A program made the position numbers and the translations under genes. Below the pieces are notes generated by a model. The model was not told the DNA's origin. It was given only the letters and a program-made list of their open reading frames with translations, and did not search any database. Below are positions 7,378-13,880 of a stretch of 14,060 nt of DNA, one piece after another. Origin of the DNA: CAZGTQ01 sp964528575 (lineage in GTDB: Bacteria; Planctomycetota; UBA1135; GCA-002686595); the NCBI GenBank assembly GCA_964528575.1, contig CAZGTQ010000455.1:1-14060 (forward strand). Direction: 5' to 3'. Every line of letters starts with the position of its first letter. Positions within the stretch are counted from its first letter, which is position 1.

Positions 7378-7643
7378 GGGCGCTCCGCTTCCTGGGCGAT
7401 CCGCGCGCGCCGCCGCAGGTGCCCGCCGAACATCGCGAGCGCGAGACCGCCGAAGGCGCGCAGCATGCCGCCGAAGAGGACGGCGTGGACGTTCACCTTG
7501 ACGCGGTCGTAGCCGGGCCGCTGCGCGAACTCGCGCGCGGGCCCCTCGGGCCCGTACGCGTTCCCGAGCACGTGGAAGACGCCCCACAGGATCAAGACGA
7601 TCCCCAGGGCGATCAGCACGCTGCCCGCATCGACCCGCCGCAT
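7374..7643 (-). CDS. Small two-helix membrane protein of unknown function
   Basis: 89 residues from the ATG at 7643-7641 to a TGA at 7376-7374. Two hydrophobic segments are evident: residues ~7-27 (SVLIALGIVLILWGVFHVL) and ~50-74 (VNVHAVLFGGMLRAFGGLALAMFGG). They are joined by a ~22-residue polar loop, and the end is very basic (HLRRRARIAQ), so both termini are probably cytoplasmic by the positive-inside rule. The stop overlaps the GTG of the next gene as GTGA, indicating translational coupling with the exported cytochrome protein. The start is 35 bp after the HDOD stop. No Shine-Dalgarno is seen, so the start is less certain. I do not recognise the family. A role in anchoring or assembling the downstream protein is only a guess from context. 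Confidence 0.72.
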   Translation of the reverse strand: MRRVDAGSVLIALGIVLILWGVFHVLGNAYGPEGPAREFAQRPGYDRVKVNVHAVLFGGMLRAFGGLALAMFGGHLRRRARIAQEAERP

Positions 7644-7663
7644 CCGCGCATCGTAGCGCCGGG

Positions 7664-7677
7664 CGCGGCGCGCCGCG
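7664..7677. repeat. 14-bp GC palindrome between HDOD and small membrane gene
   Basis: CGCGGCGCGCCGCG is a perfect palindrome filling much of the 35-bp gap directly after the HDOD stop. It could form a cruciform or serve as a protein site, but in DNA this GC-rich such palindromes can occur by chance. No T-tract follows. Confidence 0.4.
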
Positions 7678-7678
7678 A

Positions 7679-8524
7679 TCAGAGCTGGATCGTCGTCCAG
7701 GCGTCGGCCGCGCTCTCGAGCGCGTCGCGCAGCGACTCGAACGGAAGGCCGAGACGGTGGCGCGTCGCGAGGGGCACGAGCGCGTCGGGATCGGGCGTCT
7801 CCTCGGAGCGCGCCGCGTTCGCGACCTTGTCGGCTGTGCGCACGACGAGGATGTTCGGGTTGTCGCGCGCGCTCTCGACGTCGCCGTGGTGCAGACGGAT
7901 CGCCGCGACCACGGCGCGCGGCAGCTTCCAGTGCGCGGCGACCATCGCGCCGATGTCGGCGTGGCTGAAGCCGAACGTGCGCTCCTCCGCGAGCGCCAGC
8001 GGCATCCGCGCCAGGCGCGCCTTGTAGATCGCGTTCAAGTAGTCGTCGCCGCACCCGTCGAGGAACACGATCTTGCCGATGTCGTGCAAGAGCCCGCACG
8101 TGTAGAACTCGTCGGGATCGAGCGCGAGCGCCGCGCGGCACTCCTTCGCGATGCTCTGCGACACCTGCGCCGTCAGCACCGCGTGCTTCCACACGAGCGC
8201 CGGATCGAAGTCCGGCGAGCCGGCGAGATGCTCGTACCGGCCGATGAGCGAAGCCTGCAGGACGATGTTCTTCAGCGTCGACGAGCCGAGCACGACGGCG
8301 GCGCGCTGGATGCTCACCACCTGCTCGGTCTGGCCGTAGTACGCGCTGTTCGCCATGCGCAGGACCTTGGCCGCCATCGAGGCGTCCTGCGTCACGACGG
8401 CCGCGATCTCCGGCATCCCGGCGTTCGGGTCGTCGAGAAGAGCATTGATCCGCGCGACGACCGACGGGAGCGTCGGGATCGTCACGGTCTCGAGGATCTG
8501 CTCGATCCTGTCCTTGGTTCGCAT
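7679..8524 (-). CDS. HDOD-domain (HD superfamily) signalling protein
   Basis: 281 residues from the ATG at 8524-8522; no Shine-Dalgarno is visible before it. Residues ~14-220 match the HDOD domain: IPTLPSVVARINALLDDP, then VTQDASMAAKVLRMANSAYYG, VWKHAVLTAQVSQSIAKE, CGLLHDIGKI and FGFSHADIGAMVAAHWKLP. HDOD proteins are cytoplasmic and usually act as regulatory or scaffold modules related to HD-GYP phosphodiesterases. Here a full set of possible metal ligands remains: H114, H147-D148, H188, H212-H213 and D232, so catalysis is not excluded. No GYP motif and no second domain are present. It is the first gene of the minus-strand unit and diverges from the repeat-protein gene across a 370-bp gap. 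Its target is unknown. Confidence 0.93.
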   Translation of the reverse strand: MRTKDRIEQILETVTIPTLPSVVARINALLDDPNAGMPEIAAVVTQDASMAAKVLRMANSAYYGQTEQVVSIQRAAVVLGSSTLKNIVLQASLIGRYEHLAGSPDFDPALVWKHAVLTAQVSQSIAKECRAALALDPDEFYTCGLLHDIGKIVFLDGCGDDYLNAIYKARLARMPLALAEERTFGFSHADIGAMVAAHWKLPRAVVAAIRLHHGDVESARDNPNILVVRTADKVANAARSEETPDPDALVPLATRHRLGLPFESLRDALESAADAWTTIQL

Positions 8525-8784
8525 CGGAACGACGGGGAGGGGACGTCTGTTCTATCGACGCCCGGCGCCGCGCACTGATGACCTGCCGGTCTTTCGCCGC
8601 GGACGGAAAAGGATTCCGCCGCCTGCTCCTCGGCCCCGCGGCCTCCCGCCAGCGCGGACGCCAGCGCGGAACGTCGACGCCAACCCGAGGTCGGAGAACA
8701 GCGCGCGCCGCTTGGCCGCCCTGCCGTCGACCCAGGACAGCGCAGCGGCGGTAGATTGGCAGCGTCCCGCCGGGCGGGATCTGA

Positions 8785-8814
8785 CCGCTCGGCGACGTAG
8801 CGGCTGGTTTTTTT
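8785..8814 (+). terminator. Terminator-like hairpin and T7 in the leader of the repeat-protein gene
   Basis: CCGCT (8785-8789) pairs with AGCGG (8799-8803) across a 9-base loop. Four bases later comes a run of seven T (8808-8814), which stands out in this GC-rich region. A stronger GC inverted repeat lies just upstream at 8766-8778. As no plus-strand gene precedes it within the gap, it would act in the 5' leader of the gene at 8895 or end a short leader RNA. The stem is weak, so this is tentative. Confidence 0.3.
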
Positions 8815-8881
8815 GCCGGGAAGTGCGTGACGGCGCGCGTGGCACTCGGATGGAGTGCGGATCGCGTCCCGCCCCGTCCTC

Positions 8882-8888
8882 AGGAGGA
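8882..8888 (+). promoter_or_regulatory. Strong Shine-Dalgarno (AGGAGGA)
   Basis: AGGAGGA lies 6 bases before the ATG at 8895 and decides the start of the repeat-protein gene, whose frame is open far upstream. It is one of the two strongest ribosome binding sites in the window; the other precedes the second FG-GAP gene. Confidence 0.85.
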
Positions 8889-8894
8889 ACTGCC

Positions 8895-10925
8895 ATGGCG
8901 TTCGACAGGCTCCGCCCGCTCTTGCTCGCCCTTGTGGTTGCGGCCCCGGCGTCGGCCCAGACGCGGTGGGACGCGATCACCCACAACACCGTTCAGCCCG
9001 TCCTGATGGAGGGAGCGCTCCTCTTGCACGACGACGGCACGAGCGTGCGTGCATTCTCGGCCACGGCGCAGCGCTGGACGAGCGTGTCGCCCGCGGGCTC
9101 GCCGGTGCTCGGGACCGGCGACTGGACTGCGCTCCTGCGCGAGGGGAGCGGATTTCGCGCCTACAGCGCGCGGCGCAACGACAGCGCGTTCGTCAGCGAC
9201 CCCTCCTCGCTGATGTACTCGAAGGTCGACGACGACGTCGCGCTCCTCGTCTTCGGCTCGGCGGGCAGTGCGAGCCGCACGGCGTACGCGTACAGCGCGG
9301 TGCACAACCAGTTCGTCCCGCTGACCTACGTGCAGACGGGGGCGACCGTCGCCGACGACATCGCGCTCTCGCGCTTCGTGATCGTCGTGCGCGACAGCGA
9401 CCAGTACTGGGGTTTCTCCGCGCGCGAGGGGCAGTGGGTGTCGTTCACGACGGGCTCGCCCGGGAGCGCGCCACAAGCCGACGGCAACGTCGGTCTCGTC
9501 CAGGTGCCGTCCGTGTTCGGTCCGCAGAGCCTCGCGGCGTTCTCCGGCGTGCTCGGGGTCTGGGCGACGTCGCCGGGGCTGCACGCCGCGCCGGACGTGC
9601 GCGTCGACCACAACGTCGCGTTCGCGTGGACCGCGTCGACGGGCGGCGGGTTCCGCGGCTCGGCGTACAGCGCCTACAACGGTAGCTGGATCACGTCCGC
9701 GATCGCGCGCGTCGGGACCGGCGCGGTGCACACCGGCGACAACTTCGTCCTGCTGCGCGACGGAGGCTGGGCGGGCAACCCCGGCTTCGAGGCGATCGGC
9801 GCGCGTCCGGCGCTGCAATGGTCGACGTATGCGAACAAGAGCGTTTCGCTCTCCTTCCCGACCGGTCTCGACTACTTCATCGCGCGCGAGCTCGACCAGC
9901 CGATCGGCATCGCGTTCAGCGGCATCTGCGGCGGCGGGTTCGCGACGACGGCGTTCACGCCTCCGAGCCTCAACCTCGCGATCGGTCCGGAGCGCGTCAC
10001 GCTCGGCATCGACAGCGCCAACACCGTCCGCGCGTACTCGCCCGCGACGAACGCGTTCGTGACCGGCGGCACCGTCACGGGCGCCTTCCTCTGGACGTTC
10101 GGCGATGCCGTCGCGGAGCTGATCGACCCCGAAGCGAGCGGGACGACGTTCACGGCGATGTCGAGCCGCCGGGGCCAGCTCGTCGCGAGTCCGAGCAGCG
10201 CTCCCGGCACGCTGTTCACGCACGCGACGGGCGGCTCGTTCAACGCGCACCAGCAGACGAACGGCAACGTCGGCGCGATCTGGATCTACGACGAGCGCTG
10301 CGACCGCTGGCCCGCGCCGTTCGACCCGGGCGGCGCGTCCGACATGACGCTCGGACGCAACGTGCTCGTCGCGAAGCTACAGAGCGGCGACGAACGCGTG
10401 TGGGGTTACAGCGTGCAGCGCGGCGACTGGACCACGCCGAGCGCCGCGGCCGGCGCTCCGCAGGTGCTGCCGGCCGTCGAGGAGAACGTCGCGCACTTCG
10501 TCGACGCGGCGGGCCAGCTCTGGGCCTTCGGCGCGCACGGCGACACGCACGTCTGGTACCAGTGGCCGAACGGAACGGAGTATCAGACCCGCGGCATCGG
10601 CGTCGACGGCGGGCCGCCGTCGTCGCGGCTCGGCGTCTCCATCGCTGGCGAGCCGGGCGAGCAGGCGCTGCTCCTGGCGGCGGCGAACGCGTTCTGCCCG
10701 GGCTTCCCGGTCGGCGGCTGGCAAGGCTCGTTCTGCCTCGACATCGGGACGACGATCTCGGTCGGCGCATTCGCGATCGGCGCATCGCGCACGGCGACGC
10801 TGCTCGCGACGCTCGGCACGCCGCCGGCGCCGGCGTGCGTGCGGCTCTGGCTCCAGGGCGCGTATTTCGGCGGCACGCCGGGGCTGCACTTCGGCGAGCG
10901 CTGCGACCCGATGGAGGTGTTCTAG
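8895..10925 (+). CDS. Secreted protein of ~13 repeats of ~41 residues (probable beta-propeller type), family unknown
   Basis: 676 residues from the ATG at 8895 with AGGAGGA upstream. A signal peptide is clear (MAFDRLRPLLLALVVAAPASAQ, cleavage near residue 21). The rest up to ~570 repeats a unit whose core is a small residue, an aromatic, Ser/Gly, several variable residues and an aromatic: RAFSATAQRW, RAYSARRND, YAYSAVHNQF, WGFSAREGQW, AAFSGVLGVW, SAYSAYNGSW, RAYSPATNAF, WIYDERCDRW, WGYSVQRGDW. Core positions are F54, Y90, Y133, F174, F216, Y258, I301, F341, Y381, M422, Y465, Y505 and F545, with spacing 36-43. That period suits a four-strand propeller blade, perhaps two propellers. The C-terminal ~100 residues hold four Cys (600, 614, 648, 670) and a VRLWLQGAYFGG stretch that may be a variant of the shared tail. 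I cannot name the family; binding or surface function is inference. Confidence 0.88.
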   Translation: MAFDRLRPLLLALVVAAPASAQTRWDAITHNTVQPVLMEGALLLHDDGTSVRAFSATAQRWTSVSPAGSPVLGTGDWTALLREGSGFRAYSARRNDSAFVSDPSSLMYSKVDDDVALLVFGSAGSASRTAYAYSAVHNQFVPLTYVQTGATVADDIALSRFVIVVRDSDQYWGFSAREGQWVSFTTGSPGSAPQADGNVGLVQVPSVFGPQSLAAFSGVLGVWATSPGLHAAPDVRVDHNVAFAWTASTGGGFRGSAYSAYNGSWITSAIARVGTGAVHTGDNFVLLRDGGWAGNPGFEAIGARPALQWSTYANKSVSLSFPTGLDYFIARELDQPIGIAFSGICGGGFATTAFTPPSLNLAIGPERVTLGIDSANTVRAYSPATNAFVTGGTVTGAFLWTFGDAVAELIDPEASGTTFTAMSSRRGQLVASPSSAPGTLFTHATGGSFNAHQQTNGNVGAIWIYDERCDRWPAPFDPGGASDMTLGRNVLVAKLQSGDERVWGYSVQRGDWTTPSAAAGAPQVLPAVEENVAHFVDAAGQLWAFGAHGDTHVWYQWPNGTEYQTRGIGVDGGPPSSRLGVSIAGEPGEQALLLAAANAFCPGFPVGGWQGSFCLDIGTTISVGAFAIGASRTATLLATLGTPPAPACVRLWLQGAYFGGTPGLHFGERCDPMEVF

Positions 10926-10944
10926 GTCGGCCCGTGCGGGCTAG
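10922..10944. terminator. Hairpin between two convergent stop codons
   Basis: GCCC-GTGC-GGGC (10930-10941) forms a 4-bp GC stem with a tetraloop in the 15-bp gap between the repeat-protein gene and the second FG-GAP gene, flanked on both sides by CTAG containing the two TAG stops. It may contribute to bidirectional termination. There is no T-tract, so confidence is low. Confidence 0.25.
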
Positions 10945-12584
10945 GGAACGAGCAGCAGCGGCGCCGGGTTCGTCGTGAACGCGACGACCGGCGTCGCGTC
11001 GATGACGAGCGCGGCGTGGTGCACGACGACGCCGGCGGCCGCCAGCGGGAGCGCGCCCGGCGCGAGCGTGATCGTCGCGCTCGCCTCGCCCAGCGCGTCG
11101 AGCTGGCCGACCATGCTGCTGTAGCGCGGCACGTTCGGCTCGGCGAGCACGGCGAGCGAGTACATGGTGTCGAGCACGAGCGGCACGACCAGGCCGTCGA
11201 CGAGGAAGCCCGGCGCCGTGCCGAGCGAGGAGCCGATGACGACGTAGTCGTCCCCGGCGTAGTCCGCTCCGGCGCGCAGAGCGAGCGTCTGGACCCCGCC
11301 GGCCGAGAGCGAGAGCGTCGTCTGGCTCTGCGACAGAGGCATGCACGCCGACGCGGCGCAGTATTCGTAGCCCGCGCCGTCGTGCCCGTCGTCGACGTCG
11401 TGCATGCGAGCCCCGACGACGGCGCGGCCGCCTCCGAGCGCGACGGCCAGCCCGAACAGCGACTCCTCCTGCGGGTCGCCGGCGACGAGGCGCGCGGTCT
11501 CGGACCAGCTCTGGCCGACGCGCGTGAAGAGGTACGCGGCGCCGGCTTCGTCGACGCCGCTCACGTCCGTTGCGGGAGAGCCCACGAGCAGGCTCTCTCC
11601 GTCGAGGTCGACGCACGCCCCGAACTGGTTCGAGAAGACGCCGTCGCTCGCGTACAACTTCTGCTCCTGGACCCAGGCGCTGCCTTCGCGGCGAAAGACG
11701 AGCGCGACCCCGCCGGAGTTCGGATTCGTTAGCTCGTGCGATGTCGAGACCGCGATCCGCTCGCCCGCGGTCGCCACCGACAGCCCGAACGAGTAGATCT
11801 TGTCGGCGGGCGCGGGCGCGAGCGTCGCCGTCCGCGTCCAGACTCCCAGCGAGCGCTCGAACACGTCGACGAAGCCGGACGATGGCCCCCCGGGAATGGT
11901 CGTCTCCAGGGCGCCGACGACCACGCGGTCTTCCTCGATCGCGACGGAGTAACCGTACGTCGCGAAGTCGTAGGGACCCGGCATCTTCGCCTCTTGCACC
12001 CAGCCCGGTCCGCTGCGCCGGTAGACGTAGGCCGCACCTTCTTCGAAGCTCGTGCTCGGCGTGTTGTCGTGCCTGAGGGCGCCGACGACGATCGTGTCGC
12101 CCGAGATCGCCACCGCCGACCCGAACAGGTCCCCCTGATCCCCGTCGCTCGGGACGATCGTCGCGCTCGGCGTCCAGTTGAAGGTCCCGCGACGGAACAA
12201 CTGCACCGCACCGGTGCTGCTGCCGAAGCCGGGGACACCGATCGCCGCGGTCTTCCCGAAGATGGCGACCGCGTACCCGAAGCGGTCGCCCGGTTGCACG
12301 CCCTCCAGCTTCGCGTCGAGCGCCCACGCGCCGCCGGGGCCGGTGCGCGCGTACACGTAGACCGCGCCGGCGTTCGTGGGCCCCGCCGACTTCGCGCCGA
12401 CGAGGAGGTAGTCCTCCGAGACTGCCACCGCGTACCCGAAGTCCTCGCCGAACTCCGTGTCGTTCGACGCGAACCGGACGTCCTCGGTCACCGTCCAGGC
12501 TTGCTGCGCCGAGGGGAACGAACCCTGCGCGAACGAGGGAAGCGACGACAGCGCCGCGACGAAGACGGACAAGGCGAATCGCAT
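10941..12584 (-). CDS. Secreted seven-bladed FG-GAP repeat protein (second copy)
   Basis: 547 residues from the ATG at 12584-12582, fixed by GGAGGAGA 4 bases upstream and a signal peptide (MRFALSVFVAALSSLPSFA, cleavage near residue 19); the frame extends upstream without coding character. Seven ~55-residue FG-GAP repeats have their FG (once YG) pairs near 50, 103, 155, 211, 267, 322 and 378, with typical phrases such as FGSAVAISGDTIVVGA and EGAAYVYRR. Residues ~423-547 are the C-terminal module (LSLSAGGVQTLALRAGADYAG... to PAPLLLVP), clearly related in pattern to residues 411-545 of the FG-GAP protein at 2152-3789. The two are diverged paralogues with the same architecture on opposite strands. 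A short Asp/His-rich stretch (MHDVDDGHDGAG) in the last blade could bind a cation. Function beyond surface binding cannot be stated. Confidence 0.92.
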   Translation of the reverse strand: MRFALSVFVAALSSLPSFAQGSFPSAQQAWTVTEDVRFASNDTEFGEDFGYAVAVSEDYLLVGAKSAGPTNAGAVYVYARTGPGGAWALDAKLEGVQPGDRFGYAVAIFGKTAAIGVPGFGSSTGAVQLFRRGTFNWTPSATIVPSDGDQGDLFGSAVAISGDTIVVGALRHDNTPSTSFEEGAAYVYRRSGPGWVQEAKMPGPYDFATYGYSVAIEEDRVVVGALETTIPGGPSSGFVDVFERSLGVWTRTATLAPAPADKIYSFGLSVATAGERIAVSTSHELTNPNSGGVALVFRREGSAWVQEQKLYASDGVFSNQFGACVDLDGESLLVGSPATDVSGVDEAGAAYLFTRVGQSWSETARLVAGDPQEESLFGLAVALGGGRAVVGARMHDVDDGHDGAGYEYCAASACMPLSQSQTTLSLSAGGVQTLALRAGADYAGDDYVVIGSSLGTAPGFLVDGLVVPLVLDTMYSLAVLAEPNVPRYSSMVGQLDALGEASATITLAPGALPLAAAGVVVHHAALVIDATPVVAFTTNPAPLLLVP

Positions 12585-12712
12585 GGGATCTCCTCCGGTC
12601 GGCGTCCAGGGTAACGCCGGGCTCTCGATCGGAAGACCCGCGTGCAAGACGAGGGGCGGTTTCCGCAACACGGGAGCGATCTCCCCGCCGTGACCTCGGA
12701 CTCAGGCCCCTC
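12585..12712. promoter_or_regulatory. 128-bp divergent promoter region
   Basis: This gap separates the second FG-GAP gene (-) and the serine hydrolase gene (+), so it should hold both promoters. On the minus strand it carries GGAGGAGA (12596-12589), the strong ribosome binding site of the FG-GAP gene, and TACCCT (12613-12608), a weak -10 candidate 23 bases before the start. A 6-bp inverted repeat, CGGCGT (12600-12605) and ACGCCG (12614-12619), flanks that hexamer and might be an operator. Nothing clear is seen for the plus strand. Confidence 0.4.
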
Positions 12713-13825
12713 ATGCTCTCGCTCGCGCTCTGCGCCGCCACGCTCCCCGTCCCGCTCCAGGATCGCCCCACCCCGCTCACCGATGCGCTCGAGCCGAAGC
12801 TGGCCGAGCTCGTTGTGCGCCTGCTCGAGGAGCACGGCGAGCCCGGGCTCGCGCTCGTGCTCGTCGAGGGCGGCGCACCGACGCTGTGTCGCGGGTTCGG
12901 CGTCGCCGACCGCGAGAGCGGACGCGCCGTCGACGGCGACACGCTGTTCAACGTCGGCTCGATCTCGAAATCCGTCACGGCGTGGGGCGCGATGCGCCTC
13001 GTCGACGCGGACGAGCTCGCGCTCGACGCGCCCGTGGAGCTCGAACGCTGGAAGCTGCCCGAATCGGAGCACGACGCGAGCGGCGTCACCGTGCGCCGGC
13101 TCCTCCAGCACACGGCGGGCATCTCGCAGCCCAGCATCGGCGGCTACGACCTCGGCGAGCCGCTGCCGAGCATCGAGGACGAGCTCACGCGGTTCGTGCG
13201 TCTCGAGCACGCGCCCGGAACGCGGCACGAGTACTCCGGCGGCGGGTACACGCTGCTCCAGCTCCTCGTCGAGGAGACCGCCGAGCAGCCGTTCGCCGCC
13301 GCGATGCGCGACGGCGTGCTCGTCCCGCTCGGCATGACCTCGAGCCGCTTCGGCTACGACCCGGCGATCGCGGACAAGGCGGCGACGCCGTACTCGACGC
13401 GGGCCGGCGATCCCCAGACCGGGCGCTGGCGCCACCGCGCGTTCGTCGGCGTCGCGGGCGCGGCGCTGTACACGAGCGCGCGCGATCTCGGCCGCTTCCT
13501 CGCGGCGCACTGCACGGGGCCGGACGGCGAAGCGCCCGGCCGCGGGGTGCTGGAACCGGACACGCTGCGGGCGATGGCGCAGACGAGCGAGCTCTCCCCG
13601 CGCTACGGGCTGGGGTACGGCGTGCCCCCGCCGGCCGAGGGCCATGTCGTGCTGATGCACAGCGGCTCGAACATCGGCTGGCGCGCGCTCTACATGGTCC
13701 TGCCGGACCTCGGCATCGGGATCGCGGCGCTCACGAACAGCGACGGCCACGCCGCGGTCGACGGCGCGGTGAAAGCGTTCCGGGACGCGCTGCTCGAGAG
13801 CCTGCGCCCCGCGGGCGAACGCTAG
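12713..13825 (+). CDS. Serine hydrolase, class C beta-lactamase/DD-peptidase-like family
   Basis: 370 residues from the ATG at 12713, the only start codon I find at this end of the frame; only a weak AGG lies upstream. The three active-site elements are visible: S83-I-S-K86 (SxxK, with S83 the nucleophile), Y174-S-G176 (in place of YxN), and H316-S-G318 (in place of KTG). The family landmark LLQHTAGI lies at 131-137, and TNSDGHAAVDGAVK is near the end. Such proteins are periplasmic penicillin-binding-protein-like hydrolases: DD-peptidases, esterases or, less often, true beta-lactamases. The substrate cannot be read from sequence, and HSG rather than KTG gives no strong case for beta-lactam resistance. 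The N-terminal MLSLALCAATLPVPLQ is a short hydrophobic leader lacking a basic residue, so export is likely but the exact signal is unclear. Confidence 0.92.
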   Translation: MLSLALCAATLPVPLQDRPTPLTDALEPKLAELVVRLLEEHGEPGLALVLVEGGAPTLCRGFGVADRESGRAVDGDTLFNVGSISKSVTAWGAMRLVDADELALDAPVELERWKLPESEHDASGVTVRRLLQHTAGISQPSIGGYDLGEPLPSIEDELTRFVRLEHAPGTRHEYSGGGYTLLQLLVEETAEQPFAAAMRDGVLVPLGMTSSRFGYDPAIADKAATPYSTRAGDPQTGRWRHRAFVGVAGAALYTSARDLGRFLAAHCTGPDGEAPGRGVLEPDTLRAMAQTSELSPRYGLGYGVPPPAEGHVVLMHSGSNIGWRALYMVLPDLGIGIAALTNSDGHAAVDGAVKAFRDALLESLRPAGER

Positions 13826-13880
13826 CGCGCTCGCCGAGCCAGACGCCCGGGCGCGGCGGCGGCGCGCCGCAACGGGCTCG

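Larger units (their letters stand above)
8525..8894. other. 370-bp divergent intergenic region
   Basis: This gap lies between the HDOD gene (-) and the repeat-protein gene (+) and should carry promoters for both. No convincing gene is inside: the plus frame is open but Arg/Pro-rich and lacks a start with a ribosome binding site. Visible items are an 11-bp direct repeat (8648-8658 and 8660-8670, GCCAGCGCGGA), a TAGATT hexamer at 8750-8755, a GC inverted repeat CCCGCC-G-GGCGGG at 8766-8778, and the hairpin plus T7 at 8785-8814. No clear -35/-10 pair is found for the HDOD direction. Confidence 0.6.

Noticed and set aside
4621..7512. Long plus-strand open frame (about 960 codons) opposite the cytochrome gene
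   Set aside because: Its product is Arg/Ala/Glu-rich with no domain, while the minus frame shows clear jelly-roll, propeller and heme motifs. Long antisense frames are expected at this GC content.
8840..8855. Possible sigma-54 promoter (TGGCAC...)
   Set aside because: The -24 part matches TGGCAC but the -12 part is TGGAG instead of TTGC, and no enhancer-like site was seen.
8355..8894. Upstream extension of the repeat-protein gene into and across the HDOD gene region
   Set aside because: The added sequence is Arg/Pro-rich and lies antisense to HDOD. AGGAGGA plus a signal peptide fix the start at 8895.
10240..13137. Long minus-strand open frame (about 965 codons) across three genes
   Set aside because: It is Arg/Ser-rich, has no motifs, and overlaps genes on both strands that have signal peptides and recognised domains.
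12713..13825. Reading the serine hydrolase as an antibiotic-resistance beta-lactamase
   Set aside because: Family membership is clear, but most members with HSG in place of KTG are esterases or peptidases; nothing here shows beta-lactam hydrolysis.
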